From NCBI GenBank assembly GCA_050173345.1, contig JBFXKW010000004.1:1-64000 (forward strand): 64,000 nt of DNA, written 5' to 3'. Made by a program: the position numbers and the translations under genes. The stretch is from SHWC01 sp050173345 (GTDB lineage Bacteria > Pseudomonadota > Alphaproteobacteria > UBA828). Position 1 is the first letter of the stretch; every line of letters begins with the position of its first letter. Positions 1 through 9,684 of this stretch are shown piece by piece. The notes beneath the pieces are model-generated. The model saw only the letters and a list, made by a program, of their open reading frames with translations. It ran no database searches and was not told the DNA's origin.

Positions 1-49
1 GGATCCGATCCCATTCGTCATCGCTGAGCCAAAATAGCTTCCGAGCCAT
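1..49 (-). CDS. IS5-family transposase, N-terminal fragment
   Basis: The first 16 residues read MARKLFWLSDDEWDRI before the window ends. This closely resembles the usual start of IS5/IS427-group DDE transposases, whose N-terminus typically contains a KLFWLSD segment. Only this much is visible, so neither the catalytic residues nor intactness can be judged. The gene faces away from hflC's upstream side, on the same strand as hflKC. Confidence 0.5.
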   Translation of the reverse strand, partial: MARKLFWLSDDEWDRI

Positions 50-107
50 TCAAGCCTCCATTCCAGATGAAGGCTTGAATCACACTCTCGCCTCCGGCGG
101 AATCCCT
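1..107 (-). mobile_element. Left-truncated IS5-family-like insertion sequence (edge)
   Basis: The window starts inside this element. A reading frame begins at the complement of 47-49 and runs out of the window. Upstream of it lie a 9-bp inverted repeat (48-56 with 72-80) and a GC-rich stretch ending near 106, which may be the element's terminal repeat. The outer boundary near 107 (before TTAA) is an inference, since the other end cannot be seen. The element sits directly after hflC, where many alphaproteobacteria carry a degP/htrA protease gene. Confidence 0.5.
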
Positions 108-123
108 TAATTGAGTACAGAGC

Positions 124-1020
124 CTAGTCCCGCGGCGCCGGCCGCGAGGTGCGGTCGCCGGCTTCCTCGAAGTATTGGAAGAACTCGCTGTCGGGCGACA
201 GCACGAACGTCGTGTCGCCGCTCCGCAGCGCCTGCCGGTAAGCCTGCAGCGAACGGAAGAAGGCGAAGAACTCGGGGTCTCGCTGGAACGCCTCGGCGAA
301 GATGCGCGCGGCCTCGCCGTCGCCGTCGCCGCGGGTGATCTCGGCATCGCGCCGCGCCTCGGCGAGCAGCACCGTGCGCTCGCGCTCGGCCCGCGAGCGG
401 ATCACCTGGGCCTCCTGCTCGCCTTGCGCGCGGAACTCGCGCGCCTCGCGCTCGCGTTCCGTCTGCATGCGGCGGTAGATCGCCTGGCTGTTCTCCTCCG
501 GCAGGTCGGCGCGGCGGATACGCACGTCGATCACGTCGATGCCGAAGCCGCGCGTGGCGCTGTTGACCTGCTGCTGGATGTCGCGCATCAGCGAGGCGCG
601 CTCGCCAGACAGCACGGTGATCAGCGGCACCTTGCCGAGCACCTGGCGCAGGCTGCCGTTCAGGATCGCGCTCAACCGGGTCCGCGCCACTTCCTCGGTG
701 CCGAGGCTCTGGAAGAACTGCAACGCGTTGGTGATGCGATAGCGCAGGAAGGCATCGACCACGAGGCGCTTCTGGTCGCCGAGGATCACCTCCTCGGCGG
801 CGCCGTCGAACTCCAGCACGCGCTTGTCGAAATACTCGACGTTCTGCACGAAGGGCGTCTTGAAATAGAGGCCCGGCTCGGTCACCACCGTGCGCGGATC
901 GCCGAACTGCAGCAGGATCGCCTGCTCCTGCTCCTTCACCTTGAAGGTCGAGGCGAGCAGCAGGATGAGCGCGACGAGCAGCACGCCGCCGGCGGTCAGC
1001 AGCTTGGCGCGCCCGCTCAT
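124..1020 (-). CDS. hflC: HflC, membrane protease modulator
   Basis: Band-7/SPFH protein of 298 residues that pairs with HflK in the inner membrane and modulates the FtsH protease. One N-terminal membrane anchor (about residues 7-25) is followed by the SPFH domain and a long charged helical stretch rich in Glu/Arg/Ala (about 190-250). Its ATG overlaps the hflK stop as ATGA, so the two are translationally coupled. The stop is followed within about 20 bp by the apparent end of an insertion sequence; no degP follows in the window. Confidence 0.95.
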   Translation of the reverse strand: MSGRAKLLTAGGVLLVALILLLASTFKVKEQEQAILLQFGDPRTVVTEPGLYFKTPFVQNVEYFDKRVLEFDGAAEEVILGDQKRLVVDAFLRYRITNALQFFQSLGTEEVARTRLSAILNGSLRQVLGKVPLITVLSGERASLMRDIQQQVNSATRGFGIDVIDVRIRRADLPEENSQAIYRRMQTEREREAREFRAQGEQEAQVIRSRAERERTVLLAEARRDAEITRGDGDGEAARIFAEAFQRDPEFFAFFRSLQAYRQALRSGDTTFVLSPDSEFFQYFEEAGDRTSRPAPRD

Positions 1021-2192
1021 TGCTGGCCTCCCTGCGCGCTCGGCTGGGTGCTGGGCTGGCTCTGCTGCCGGCGCTGCACCTCGGGCAAGGGCAGATAGGG
1101 CACCACGCCCGACCCGCTCGCCGAAGGGTCGATCACGATCTTGTTCATGCCCGCGAGGATCTGCTCCATGGTTTCGAGATAGAGGCGCTTGCGGGTCACG
1201 TCGGTCGCCAGCTTGTATTGATCATAGACCTTGAGGAAGCGCTGGGTTTCGCCGTTGGCGCGCGCCACCACCTCCTCGCGATAGGCCGCGGCCTCCTGCA
1301 ACAGGCGCTCGGCCTCGCCCTTGGCGCGCGGCAGGATGTCGTTGCGGTAGGCCTCGGCCTCGTTCTTGGAGCGCTCCTGGTCGGCGCGCGCGGCCTGCAC
1401 GTCGCGGAACGCATCGATCACCGCTTCGGGCGGGTCGATCTTCTGCAGCTCGACCTGGCGGATGTCGATGCCCGCGCCGTACTGGTCGAGGATGCGCTCG
1501 GTCAGCTCCTGCGCCTGCTGGGCGATCGCGGTGCGACCCTCGGCGAGCGCGCTCTGCAGGTTCGACTTGCCGATCACCTCGCGCATGGCGCTCTCGGCCA
1601 CGTCCTTCACCGTCAATTCGGGCGAGCGGACGTTGAACAGGTACTTGCCGACATCCTCGCGGTTGATCACCCAGAGCACGGTGAAATGGATGTCGATGAT
1701 GTTCTCGTCGCCGGTCAGCATCAGGCTCTCGCCCGGCACCGGCCTGACAGGCACGTTGCGCCCGCTGCCCCCCTCGACGGCACTGCGGAAGCCGATCTCG
1801 GCGCGGTTGACGCGCGTCACCTTGGGCTTGAGCACGGTTTCGAACGGCGCCGGCAGGTGATAGTTGAGGCCGGGCTGGGTGGTCTTGGTCCATTTGCCGA
1901 AGCGGAGCACGACGCCGACCTCGTCCGGCTGCACGCGATAGAAACCGCTGGCGAGCCAGATCGCGATGCCGATCAGGATCAGGAGGATGATGCCGCGGGT
2001 GCCGCGGAGGCCGGGCATCCAGCGCTTGACGCGATCCTGGCCGCGACGGATCAGGTCTTCGAGGTCGGGCGCCGGTCCACCGCCACCGCCGCCGCCTCCA
2101 CCGCCGCTACCGCCGCCGCCCGGCGGACGCCCCCACGGGCCCTGGCCACCGCCGCCCTGCCAACCGCCGCCACCCTGATTGGACCAAGGCAT
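1017..2192 (-). CDS. hflK: HflK, FtsH protease activity modulator
   Basis: Partner of HflC, 391 residues, and first gene of the hflK-hflC unit. The N-terminus is extremely glycine-rich (about residues 6-45, with a run of ten glycines), typical of HflK in kind. It is followed by a membrane segment (about 67-85), the SPFH/band-7 domain and a coiled-coil-like Ala/Glu/Arg region. The C-terminus is Gln/Ser-rich. It is divergent from mrp across about 156 bp, which must hold promoters for both directions. Confidence 0.95.
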   Translation of the reverse strand: MPWSNQGGGGWQGGGGQGPWGRPPGGGGSGGGGGGGGGGPAPDLEDLIRRGQDRVKRWMPGLRGTRGIILLILIGIAIWLASGFYRVQPDEVGVVLRFGKWTKTTQPGLNYHLPAPFETVLKPKVTRVNRAEIGFRSAVEGGSGRNVPVRPVPGESLMLTGDENIIDIHFTVLWVINREDVGKYLFNVRSPELTVKDVAESAMREVIGKSNLQSALAEGRTAIAQQAQELTERILDQYGAGIDIRQVELQKIDPPEAVIDAFRDVQAARADQERSKNEAEAYRNDILPRAKGEAERLLQEAAAYREEVVARANGETQRFLKVYDQYKLATDVTRKRLYLETMEQILAGMNKIVIDPSASGSGVVPYLPLPEVQRRQQSQPSTQPSAQGGQQ

Positions 2193-2348
2193 TCAGCCGT
2201 GCCCTCCGCCGCTCATGCACCGTCCGGCGCTTCAAATCGAACCGGTTCAGCCTTATATGTCACGCAGATACGCCCGTGCAATGCACGGAAGCCCAAAAAG
2301 TAGACACGATCGCGCGGGCCGCCGCCCCCGACGAAGGAATTCCGCGAC

Positions 2349-3470
<1,122 letters not shown>

Positions 3471-3476
3471 GGTGGC

Positions 3477-4358
3477 TTAGGATTTAGCTTCCGACAGCAC
3501 CGCGATCAGCTCGGGGACGAGGCGGCCGCCTGCGCCGCCATCGGTCGCCGTCGCGTAGAGCTGCCGCACGGCCTCGGCGACCACATGAGGCGCGCGGACC
3601 TCGCCGGCCATCTGGTTGTAATAGGAGAGGTCCTTGAGCGCGTTGACGATCGTGAAGCGCAAGCCGGACGGATCGCCGGACTCGATGAAGGGCTTGAGAC
3701 GCTTGTAGACGACGCCGTCGCCCGCGCCCTTCTCCAGCACCTCGAGGAAGACGGCCGGCGCGACGTCGGCATGCGAGGCCGCGGCCGCGGCCTCGGCGAG
3801 CAGCGCGGCGAAGCCGAGCGAGACGAAATTGTGCAGCAGCTTGAGCTTGTGGCCGCTGCCGGTCGGCCCGGCATGGACGATCGCCTCCGCAAAGCAGCGC
3901 AGCATCGGCTCGGCCTCGCGGAACAGCCCGGCATCGCCGCCGACGATCAGGCCGAGCCGGCCCTCCTCGGCCTCCTTCGAGGTGCGCGTCATCGCGGCGT
4001 CGAGATAGCGCCCGCCCGCCTCGGTGACCGACTTCGCGATCTTCTCGGTCGAGCTCGGGATCGCGGTCGTGCAGTCGATCACGATCGCACCCTTCTTGAG
4101 CCCGCTCAGCACGCCGTCCTGCCGCAGCACGACATCCTCGACCTGCGGGCTGCCGGTGACGCAGAGGATGATGACATCGGAGGTCGAGGCGAGGCGCGCC
4201 ACCGAATCCTCGCTCTTGGCGCCGGCCGCGATCAGGTCATCGACCGGCTGGTTGCCCGGATGCGCGAGGAACGACAGCGAGTGGCCGTGCTTCAGGATGT
4301 TGCGGGCAATGCCGTGCCCCATCATGCCGACGCCGATCAAGCCGACCTGTTGCGCCAT
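3477..4358 (-). CDS. NAD(P)-dependent beta-hydroxyacid dehydrogenase family protein
   Basis: 3-hydroxyisobutyrate dehydrogenase-like oxidoreductase, 293 residues, the usual family length. The N-terminal Rossmann motif GxGxxG appears as GVGMMG (residues 8-13). The family's substrate-binding and catalytic helix is seen as GSGHKLKLLHN, containing the expected lysine. The substrate cannot be told from sequence: 3-hydroxyisobutyrate, tartronate semialdehyde and glyoxylate/succinic semialdehyde reductases share this fold. It is convergent with mrp, with only 6 bp between stops. Confidence 0.85.
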   Translation of the reverse strand: MAQQVGLIGVGMMGHGIARNILKHGHSLSFLAHPGNQPVDDLIAAGAKSEDSVARLASTSDVIILCVTGSPQVEDVVLRQDGVLSGLKKGAIVIDCTTAIPSSTEKIAKSVTEAGGRYLDAAMTRTSKEAEEGRLGLIVGGDAGLFREAEPMLRCFAEAIVHAGPTGSGHKLKLLHNFVSLGFAALLAEAAAAASHADVAPAVFLEVLEKGAGDGVVYKRLKPFIESGDPSGLRFTIVNALKDLSYYNQMAGEVRAPHVVAEAVRQLYATATDGGAGGRLVPELIAVLSEAKS

Positions 4359-4429
4359 GCCCCTCTCGCCTCCCGCGCTCGCTCAGTGCACCGCCCCGAT
4401 GGGGATTAGCGCAGGGCATGGCTACAGGG

Positions 4430-4846
4430 TCAAGCGCCGACGCCGGAACCGGAACCGCCATCGCCCAGGCAATCCTTGATCAGCGAGCGAAGCTGCTCGC
4501 CGGTGAACGGCTTGTGAAGCGTCTGCCTCGCGCCGAGCGCCTTGGCCATTTTGAGATAGTCGGGCTCGACGGACGCGTTGATCCCCATCGGGATCCGGAG
4601 GCCGCCGGTCATGGCGACGACGGGCACCGATGGGCTCGCCTTCTGCAGCTCACGCAGCGTCTCGATGCCCTCGACCTCGGGCATCAGGAGGTCGGTGATG
4701 ACGAGATCGAACGGGGCGTTTTTGAACAGCTTCAAGCCTTCGCGCCCGTTCGCCGCGACCGTCACCTCGTGATGGTCGAGCTCGAGATGCAGCTTGATCG
4801 TATCCCGGACCAGTTCCTCGTCATCGATGAGAAGAATGCGTGCCAT
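4430..4846 (-). CDS. Single-domain response regulator (CheY-like)
   Basis: A receiver domain without an output domain, 138 residues. The start at 4846 is chosen because GGAGGAGT lies just upstream and the receiver fold begins at once. Seen: acidic pair Asp8/Asp9, phosphoacceptor Asp52 in ITDLLMP, Thr80 and Lys112 in HKPF. The tail is Gly/Ser-rich. No histidine kinase lies nearby, so its partner is unknown; it could act in phosphorelay or motility signalling. Confidence 0.9.
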   Translation of the reverse strand: MARILLIDDEELVRDTIKLHLELDHHEVTVAANGREGLKLFKNAPFDLVITDLLMPEVEGIETLRELQKASPSVPVVAMTGGLRIPMGINASVEPDYLKMAKALGARQTLHKPFTGEQLRSLIKDCLGDGGSGSGVGA

Positions 4847-5490
4847 GACTCCTCCGCCTTCAACGGGCCGCGTTGGGGGCATCGTGTCGCGGCGCATCGA
4901 GGCAGCGGGCGCGGCCGGCCGTGTTCGCACGGTTCGTGCCGCGGCATGGGATGACGTCGATGAACAGAAGAGTGATCTTCTGGCCGAAACCGTCATTCAC
5001 GCGAGATCTATCGCCGGGCATCCTCGTCGATCACCGCCCATCGTGCCGCGCTCTGCGCCCACGATGCGGCCCCATTGCTGAGCAGCGCCTCAGCCCCAGG
5101 ATGGGGCTGCCGACTCCTCCACCGCTCCGTGCTGGTTCCAGTGATCGCCCGCGACTTGAGTTTCTTATGTCCAGAGACCTAGCACATTTCGAGATCGAGA
5201 CAAGCGCCTACAAGCTCGTATTCCCGCATGACATGCACTGATTCCAAGCCACGAGGACGGTCGGAAGAAGCCACGAGATCAAGTGAAAGACGTGGACGCA
5301 ACGTACAAGACACCCGCAATTGCTGCGTTTTCTTGGTTAAGGCGCAGGGCTCGACGGCGCCGGCCGCGACGGGCTCAAGGGCCAACCGCTCGCCCGCGTT
5401 GCGACGGTATCTACGGAAGCGGAGCTGGACGCATCGACTTGTCACCGATCTCCCACCGCACCCTCACGGGGAAGAGCATCGCCGCCGGGA
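4847..5490. other. 644-bp intergenic region, no gene recognised
   Basis: Only short, mutually overlapping frames without recognisable protein features occur here. The first 100 bp should contain the promoter of the response regulator. No RNA gene, repeat or operator could be supported. Confidence 0.6.
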
Positions 5491-5916
5491 TCACTCGACG
5501 ACGCGGGCGGCCGCTTCGGTGTGGAAGACGCCGGTCGGCGAGAAGAGGCGCCGATACTCCGCCTTGATCTCCTCGATCTTCCGCGCCGCTTCCGGCGTGT
5601 CGGGGCGCACGATGATGAGCATCTTGGTCGTCTCGGCGAGCACCTGCCCGCCCGTCGCCGCGTTGCCGCCGCCCTGCCCATAGGCGTTGAGCACGGTGAG
5701 CCCGTCCGGGAAGCGCGGCGTCACCACCTCCGCAAGGAAGCGCGACCATGCCTGCTCGCTGACGCCTTTGCCGTCGGGCGTCCTGAGGCCGAAATAGAGC
5801 GTGGTCTGCGTGGCGTTGTCGAACCACGCCGTCTCATCGGCGCTCGCCAGCCGCGCCAGCGGCAGCGACAGTGCGACGATCAGCAGCAAAACGGCGATGC
5901 GACGGGCCAGGGTCAT
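5491..5916 (-). CDS. DUF3574 domain-containing exported protein
   Basis: Small protein of 141 residues with an N-terminal signal peptide (hydrophobic core about 8-20, likely cleavage after LASA). The mature part resembles DUF3574: an early FGL segment after WFDNATQTTLYF, a central TVLNAYGQG region and a C-terminal helical part ending RLFSPTGVFHTE. The function of the family is unknown. It follows the 2OG oxygenase on the same strand with 38 bp between, so they may be cotranscribed. The frame stays open upstream, but the signal peptide fixes the start. Confidence 0.75.
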   Translation of the reverse strand: MTLARRIAVLLLIVALSLPLARLASADETAWFDNATQTTLYFGLRTPDGKGVSEQAWSRFLAEVVTPRFPDGLTVLNAYGQGGGNAATGGQVLAETTKMLIIVRPDTPEAARKIEEIKAEYRRLFSPTGVFHTEAAARVVE

Positions 5917-5954
5917 CCGGTGGTCTCCTTCAGCGTTCGTGTCGGCATTGCATA

Positions 5955-6965
5955 TCACACCGCGACTTGCGACTTGCCGAGCTCCGGCTCGCGATGCTTG
6001 TTGACCTTCATCCAGACATGCTCGCCCGAGGTGGTGCGGCCATAGCGCGGCGGCCGGACGGCGCTCGTGCAGGTCGGCAGGCATTCGATCACCGCGTCGT
6101 AGTTGGGCTGGTGGAAGAACGTCATGGAGAGCCGGCGGCTGCCGAGCGCCTTGTCGCGCGGCGGGTTGACCACGCGATGCATGGTCGAGACCCAGCGGTC
6201 GTTGGTCCACTCCGCCATCAGGTCGCCGAGATTGACCACGAAGGTGTCCGGGATCACCGGCACGTCGATCCAGCCGCCGTCCTTGCCGAGCACCTGCAGG
6301 CCGCCGGGCGCGGCGTCGGGCTTGACGATGGTCAGGCTGCCATAGTCCGTGTGCGCGCCGGCGCGGAGCTGCCCCGGCAAGGGCTCGGTGTGCTGCTCGG
6401 GATAGTGGATGACGCTGAAATTGGTGATGTGGCGGTCGACCTTGTCGTCGAAGAAATGCTCGGGCATGCCGAGGCCGAGCGCGAAGATGCGCATCAGGTC
6501 CGTCGAGAGCCGCTCCATCGCCGTGAAGTAGGCCTCCCACACCGGGCGGAAGTCCGCCGGCCGCGCGGGCCATAAATTGGGCGCGAAGAAATTGCCCGGC
6601 TTGGCGGCGCGGTGATAGGCGTCGTTCGGGAAATCGAACGGCCCGATCGAGAACGATTCCTTGAGGTCGGGCGGGCTCACCTCGTCGAGGCTGTAGGCCA
6701 GCGCCTCGTTGCCGAACGCGATATAGCCGCGATAGCGGTCCGGCGGCATGGCGAGCGCCTGCTTCTCCTCGAGCGGCAGGTCGAAGAACGCCTTCGAGAC
6801 GCGGCGCATGTCCTCGATCAAGGCGTCCGGCACGCCGTGCCCGGAAACGATCAGGAAGCCGAGATCGGTGCAGGCACGGTCCACGGCTTCGGCGACGCGG
6901 CGGCGCGCCGCCTGGTCGCCGCTGAAATAGGGGGCGATGTCGATAACCGGGATGTGGCTGGTCAT
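5955..6965 (-). CDS. 2-oxoglutarate/Fe(II)-dependent oxygenase, isopenicillin N synthase-like
   Basis: Non-haem iron oxygenase of 336 residues. The N-terminal DIOX_N region starts IPVIDIAPYF. The metal-binding triad is His205 and Asp207 (in AHTDYGSLT) and His263 (in STMHRVVNPP); Arg278-x-Ser280 would bind 2-oxoglutarate. All key residues are present, so it should be active. The substrate is unknown. It lies divergent from the ABC-transporter and flavoprotein block and could share its catabolic theme, but this is inference from position only. Confidence 0.88.
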   Translation of the reverse strand: MTSHIPVIDIAPYFSGDQAARRRVAEAVDRACTDLGFLIVSGHGVPDALIEDMRRVSKAFFDLPLEEKQALAMPPDRYRGYIAFGNEALAYSLDEVSPPDLKESFSIGPFDFPNDAYHRAAKPGNFFAPNLWPARPADFRPVWEAYFTAMERLSTDLMRIFALGLGMPEHFFDDKVDRHITNFSVIHYPEQHTEPLPGQLRAGAHTDYGSLTIVKPDAAPGGLQVLGKDGGWIDVPVIPDTFVVNLGDLMAEWTNDRWVSTMHRVVNPPRDKALGSRRLSMTFFHQPNYDAVIECLPTCTSAVRPPRYGRTTSGEHVWMKVNKHREPELGKSQVAV

Positions 6966-7367
6966 GAGGCGCTTCCTCGATCCTCGGGAGTTGCACGCGG
7001 CGCGCGACTTCGCATCGCGCTGGAGCGCGGTAATGTGAAGCGAACCCCGCGCGCGACGCAACACGCTTGAGCTTTCAACGGCTTGCTCAGGACCGCGGAG
7101 GAGCAACGCGGCGCCGGCTCACATTCCACACATGTGCGAATAGCGTCCATAAAACATGTGTTTAGGCGACGCGGCCTTGTGTGGTGCGTCGCGCCTCGAA
7201 TACCATCGACACGCGATCCGGCCGATCAAGAACGAATGCCGGACGCATGGGAGGCTCTGAGGTCTCGGCAGGATTTCAGGGCGCGAGAGGAGAGACTCGC
7301 CCGTCGCTGACGCGCCGCCAGGGCGGCTCGCGCAGCGTCGGGGCAATGGCGCGCAGCGAACGATGCG
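6966..7367. other. 402-bp divergent intergenic region
   Basis: Separates the oxygenase from the transport operon and so should hold both promoters. It contains a pair of ACATGT-centred sites, listed separately. No gene is supported here. Confidence 0.6.
7128..7161. promoter_or_regulatory. Inverted ACACATGT / ACATGTGT operator candidate
   Basis: ACACATGT at 7128-7135 and its exact reverse complement ACATGTGT at 7154-7161, with centres 26 bp apart, lie in the divergent region ahead of the transport operon. The spacing suits a protein bound on one face of DNA. No regulator gene is adjacent, so the binder is unknown. Confidence 0.3.
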
Positions 7368-8441
7368 ATGGCCGAGGGAGTGAGCACGACGGTCAGGTCC
7401 GTGCGGCGGCTGCCCCAGGGGCGGCGCGTCCAGACGCGCTTCGTCGCGATCTGGCTCGCCCTCGCCGCGCTCGTCGTGATCAGCGCGATCTTCGTGCCGC
7501 GCAGCCTGCTGCCCTCCTCCATCCTCGCGATCATCCCGTTCGCGGCGTTCCTCGCCATCACATCCATGGGCGAGGCGCTGGTGCTGATGGCGCGCGGCAT
7601 CGACTTGTCGATCCCGGCCATCGTCACCCTGTCGAGCACGATGATCCTCGGCGTCTCGGCGGGCGACGATGCCGGCCTCGCCGCGGCGATCGTCGTCGCG
7701 CTCTTGCTCTCGGTCGCGGTCGGCGTGATCAGCGGCATCTTCGTCGCCGTCTTCAACCTCAATTCGCTGGTCGTCACGCTCGCGGTCGGCACCATCGTCG
7801 CCGGGCTGACGCTCTGGTACCGGGAGGGCATCGCCGCCGAGGCGCGCGTGCCGCCGGCGCTTGCCGATTGGGGCGGCGCACGCTTCCTCGAGCTCAACCT
7901 TTCGGTCTGGATCGCCATCGCCCTGATCGTGCTGTTCACGGTCGTGCTGCGCTTCACCGGGCTCGGCCGGCGCTTCATCGCGGTCGGCGCCAACCCGCGG
8001 GCGGCGTGGATCGCCGGCATCGGCGTCGCGCGCTATCAGATCCTCGCCTACGCTTCCGCTGCGCTGCTCTACGGCATCGCCGGCATCCTGCTCTCCGCCT
8101 TCATCCGCAACCCGACGCTCGACGTCGGCCGGGCCTATCTGCTCGCGCCGATCGCGGCCGCGGTGCTGGCCGGCACCGCGGTCACGGGCGGCGTCGGCAG
8201 CATGATCTCGGTTGCGGGCGCCGCACTGTTCCTGACCCATCTGGGACAAATCCTCAAAATGCTCGGCCTCTCCACCGCCATCCAATTCATGGTCTACGGC
8301 GCGGCGATCGCGCTCGGCATGGCGCTGGCCGGCCTGCAGGTCTCGTCCGTGCGCGACGCGGCGATCCGGCTGCTTGGCCGCAGGTCGCCCCCGCTCGCCA
8401 TCAGACAGAACGTCGATCCGAGAACGAGCCGTCGAACCTGA
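7368..8441 (+). CDS. CUT2-type (RbsC-like) ABC transporter permease
   Basis: Inner-membrane permease of the BPD_transp_2 family, 357 residues with about nine or ten hydrophobic segments. The family motif region is visible at ITSMGEALVLMARGIDLSIPAI and the Gly-rich loop at VLAGTAVTGGVGS. The C-terminal 25 residues are basic and soluble. First gene of a run with a binding protein and an ATPase-permease fusion, so a functional importer would have two different permease halves. Ribose-type family membership suggests a sugar or polyol, but flavoprotein and SnoaL-like neighbours leave the substrate open. Confidence 0.88.
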   Translation: MAEGVSTTVRSVRRLPQGRRVQTRFVAIWLALAALVVISAIFVPRSLLPSSILAIIPFAAFLAITSMGEALVLMARGIDLSIPAIVTLSSTMILGVSAGDDAGLAAAIVVALLLSVAVGVISGIFVAVFNLNSLVVTLAVGTIVAGLTLWYREGIAAEARVPPALADWGGARFLELNLSVWIAIALIVLFTVVLRFTGLGRRFIAVGANPRAAWIAGIGVARYQILAYASAALLYGIAGILLSAFIRNPTLDVGRAYLLAPIAAAVLAGTAVTGGVGSMISVAGAALFLTHLGQILKMLGLSTAIQFMVYGAAIALGMALAGLQVSSVRDAAIRLLGRRSPPLAIRQNVDPRTSRRT

Positions 8442-8467
8442 CTATCAAACGGGAGGAGGGAATAGTC

Positions 8468-9652
8468 ATGCGTCGATCAATCTGCCGGGGCCTTTCAGTC
8501 ACGGCCGGCGTCCTCGTCGGGGCGCTCGCCATTGCGGCCCACAACCCGTCCGATGCGGCGGACACCAAGGAGCTGATGCTGAAGGCGCTCGGTACCGATG
8601 AGAACATCGGGCCGATCGTCACCGAGGCGTTCGAGCAGGCCGCCAAGGACCTGACGCCCGAGGAGCGCGAGCTCGCGCTCAAATGCTGGAAGGAGAATGT
8701 GTGCGAGACCGGCCGCGGCGAGCTCACCGTGGCGCTCGCCGACGGCTTCGGGGAGAACGTGTGGCGCCAAGTCACCCACATGGAATTCGTGATGCAGGCG
8801 CTCAGCTACCCGAACGTCAAGAAGATCATCTACACCTCGGCGCGCGGCGACGCGACCAAGGCGATCTCGGACATGCGCAGCCTGATCGCCCAGGGCGCCA
8901 ACATCATCACCATGTTCCCCGACGCCGGCGAGGCGATGCTGCCGACCGCGAAGGAGGCGACCGAGGCGGGCATCCAGGTGGTGCCCTACATCTCGCCGCC
9001 GGGCGGCGAGCCGGGCAAGGACTTCCTCGCGCTCGTGGCGGAGAATCTATGCGAGCTCGGCAACCAGTTCGTGCAGTTCGTCGCCGAGAACGCGAGCGGC
9101 GACCAGATCAACGTCGTCGAGCTCGGCGGCACCCCGGGCAACGGCCTGAGCGCGGCCTGGCAGAAATGCGCGGAGGAGAAGATCAAGGCGAACACCGCGA
9201 TGACGCTGCTCGGCAAGGCCGATACCAACTGGACCCAGGAAGGCACCTTCGAGGCGATGTCGAGCTTCCTCGCGCAGAACCCGAAGATCGACGCGGTGCT
9301 CTACGAATATGCCGACGGCTTCCGCGGCGGCGTGCGTGCCTACGAGGCGGCCAACCGCCCGCTCGATCTCATCCTGTCGCTGCGCACCGACGAGCAGGGC
9401 TTGTTCTGCGACTGGGAGAAGGCCAGCAACCCCAACTTCAAGATCTTCTTCTCGGCCGGCGGCACCTTCCAGGTGCGCATCGCGCTCACCGCGGCCATGG
9501 CCAAGCTCCGGGGTGACGAGATCCCCGCGGTGGTCGACGTGCCGTTCAAGATGAAGCAGGTGCAGAGCGGCATGTGCAACACGGCGCTGCCCGTGGAGAT
9601 GCCGGTCTCCTCGCTGGTCGACGCCGACATGCTGGCGCTGATGTTCAAGTAG
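8468..9652 (+). CDS. Periplasmic substrate-binding protein of the CUT2-type importer
   Basis: Peripla_BP_4-like binding protein of 394 residues. The start at 8468 follows a GGGAGGAGG ribosome-binding site and gives a signal peptide (hydrophobic stretch about 8-25, cleavage probably near Ala32). The mature part contains an insertion rich in Lys/Glu and Cys (ALKCWKENVCET, about 75-86) before the first binding lobe. Six Cys residues in the mature part allow disulfides in the periplasm. It lies between the two permease genes. Confidence 0.85.
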   Translation: MRRSICRGLSVTAGVLVGALAIAAHNPSDAADTKELMLKALGTDENIGPIVTEAFEQAAKDLTPEERELALKCWKENVCETGRGELTVALADGFGENVWRQVTHMEFVMQALSYPNVKKIIYTSARGDATKAISDMRSLIAQGANIITMFPDAGEAMLPTAKEATEAGIQVVPYISPPGGEPGKDFLALVAENLCELGNQFVQFVAENASGDQINVVELGGTPGNGLSAAWQKCAEEKIKANTAMTLLGKADTNWTQEGTFEAMSSFLAQNPKIDAVLYEYADGFRGGVRAYEAANRPLDLILSLRTDEQGLFCDWEKASNPNFKIFFSAGGTFQVRIALTAAMAKLRGDEIPAVVDVPFKMKQVQSGMCNTALPVEMPVSSLVDADMLALMFK

Positions 9653-9684
9653 GCGCGGCGCCCGCGCTCCAACGGTGAGGCCCG

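Noticed and set aside
48..80. 9-bp inverted repeat as a terminator for hflKC
   Set aside because: No T-run follows in the direction of transcription, and it lies within the insertion-sequence end.
1020..2303. 427-residue plus-strand frame opposite hflK
   Set aside because: Shadow of hflK with no family features.
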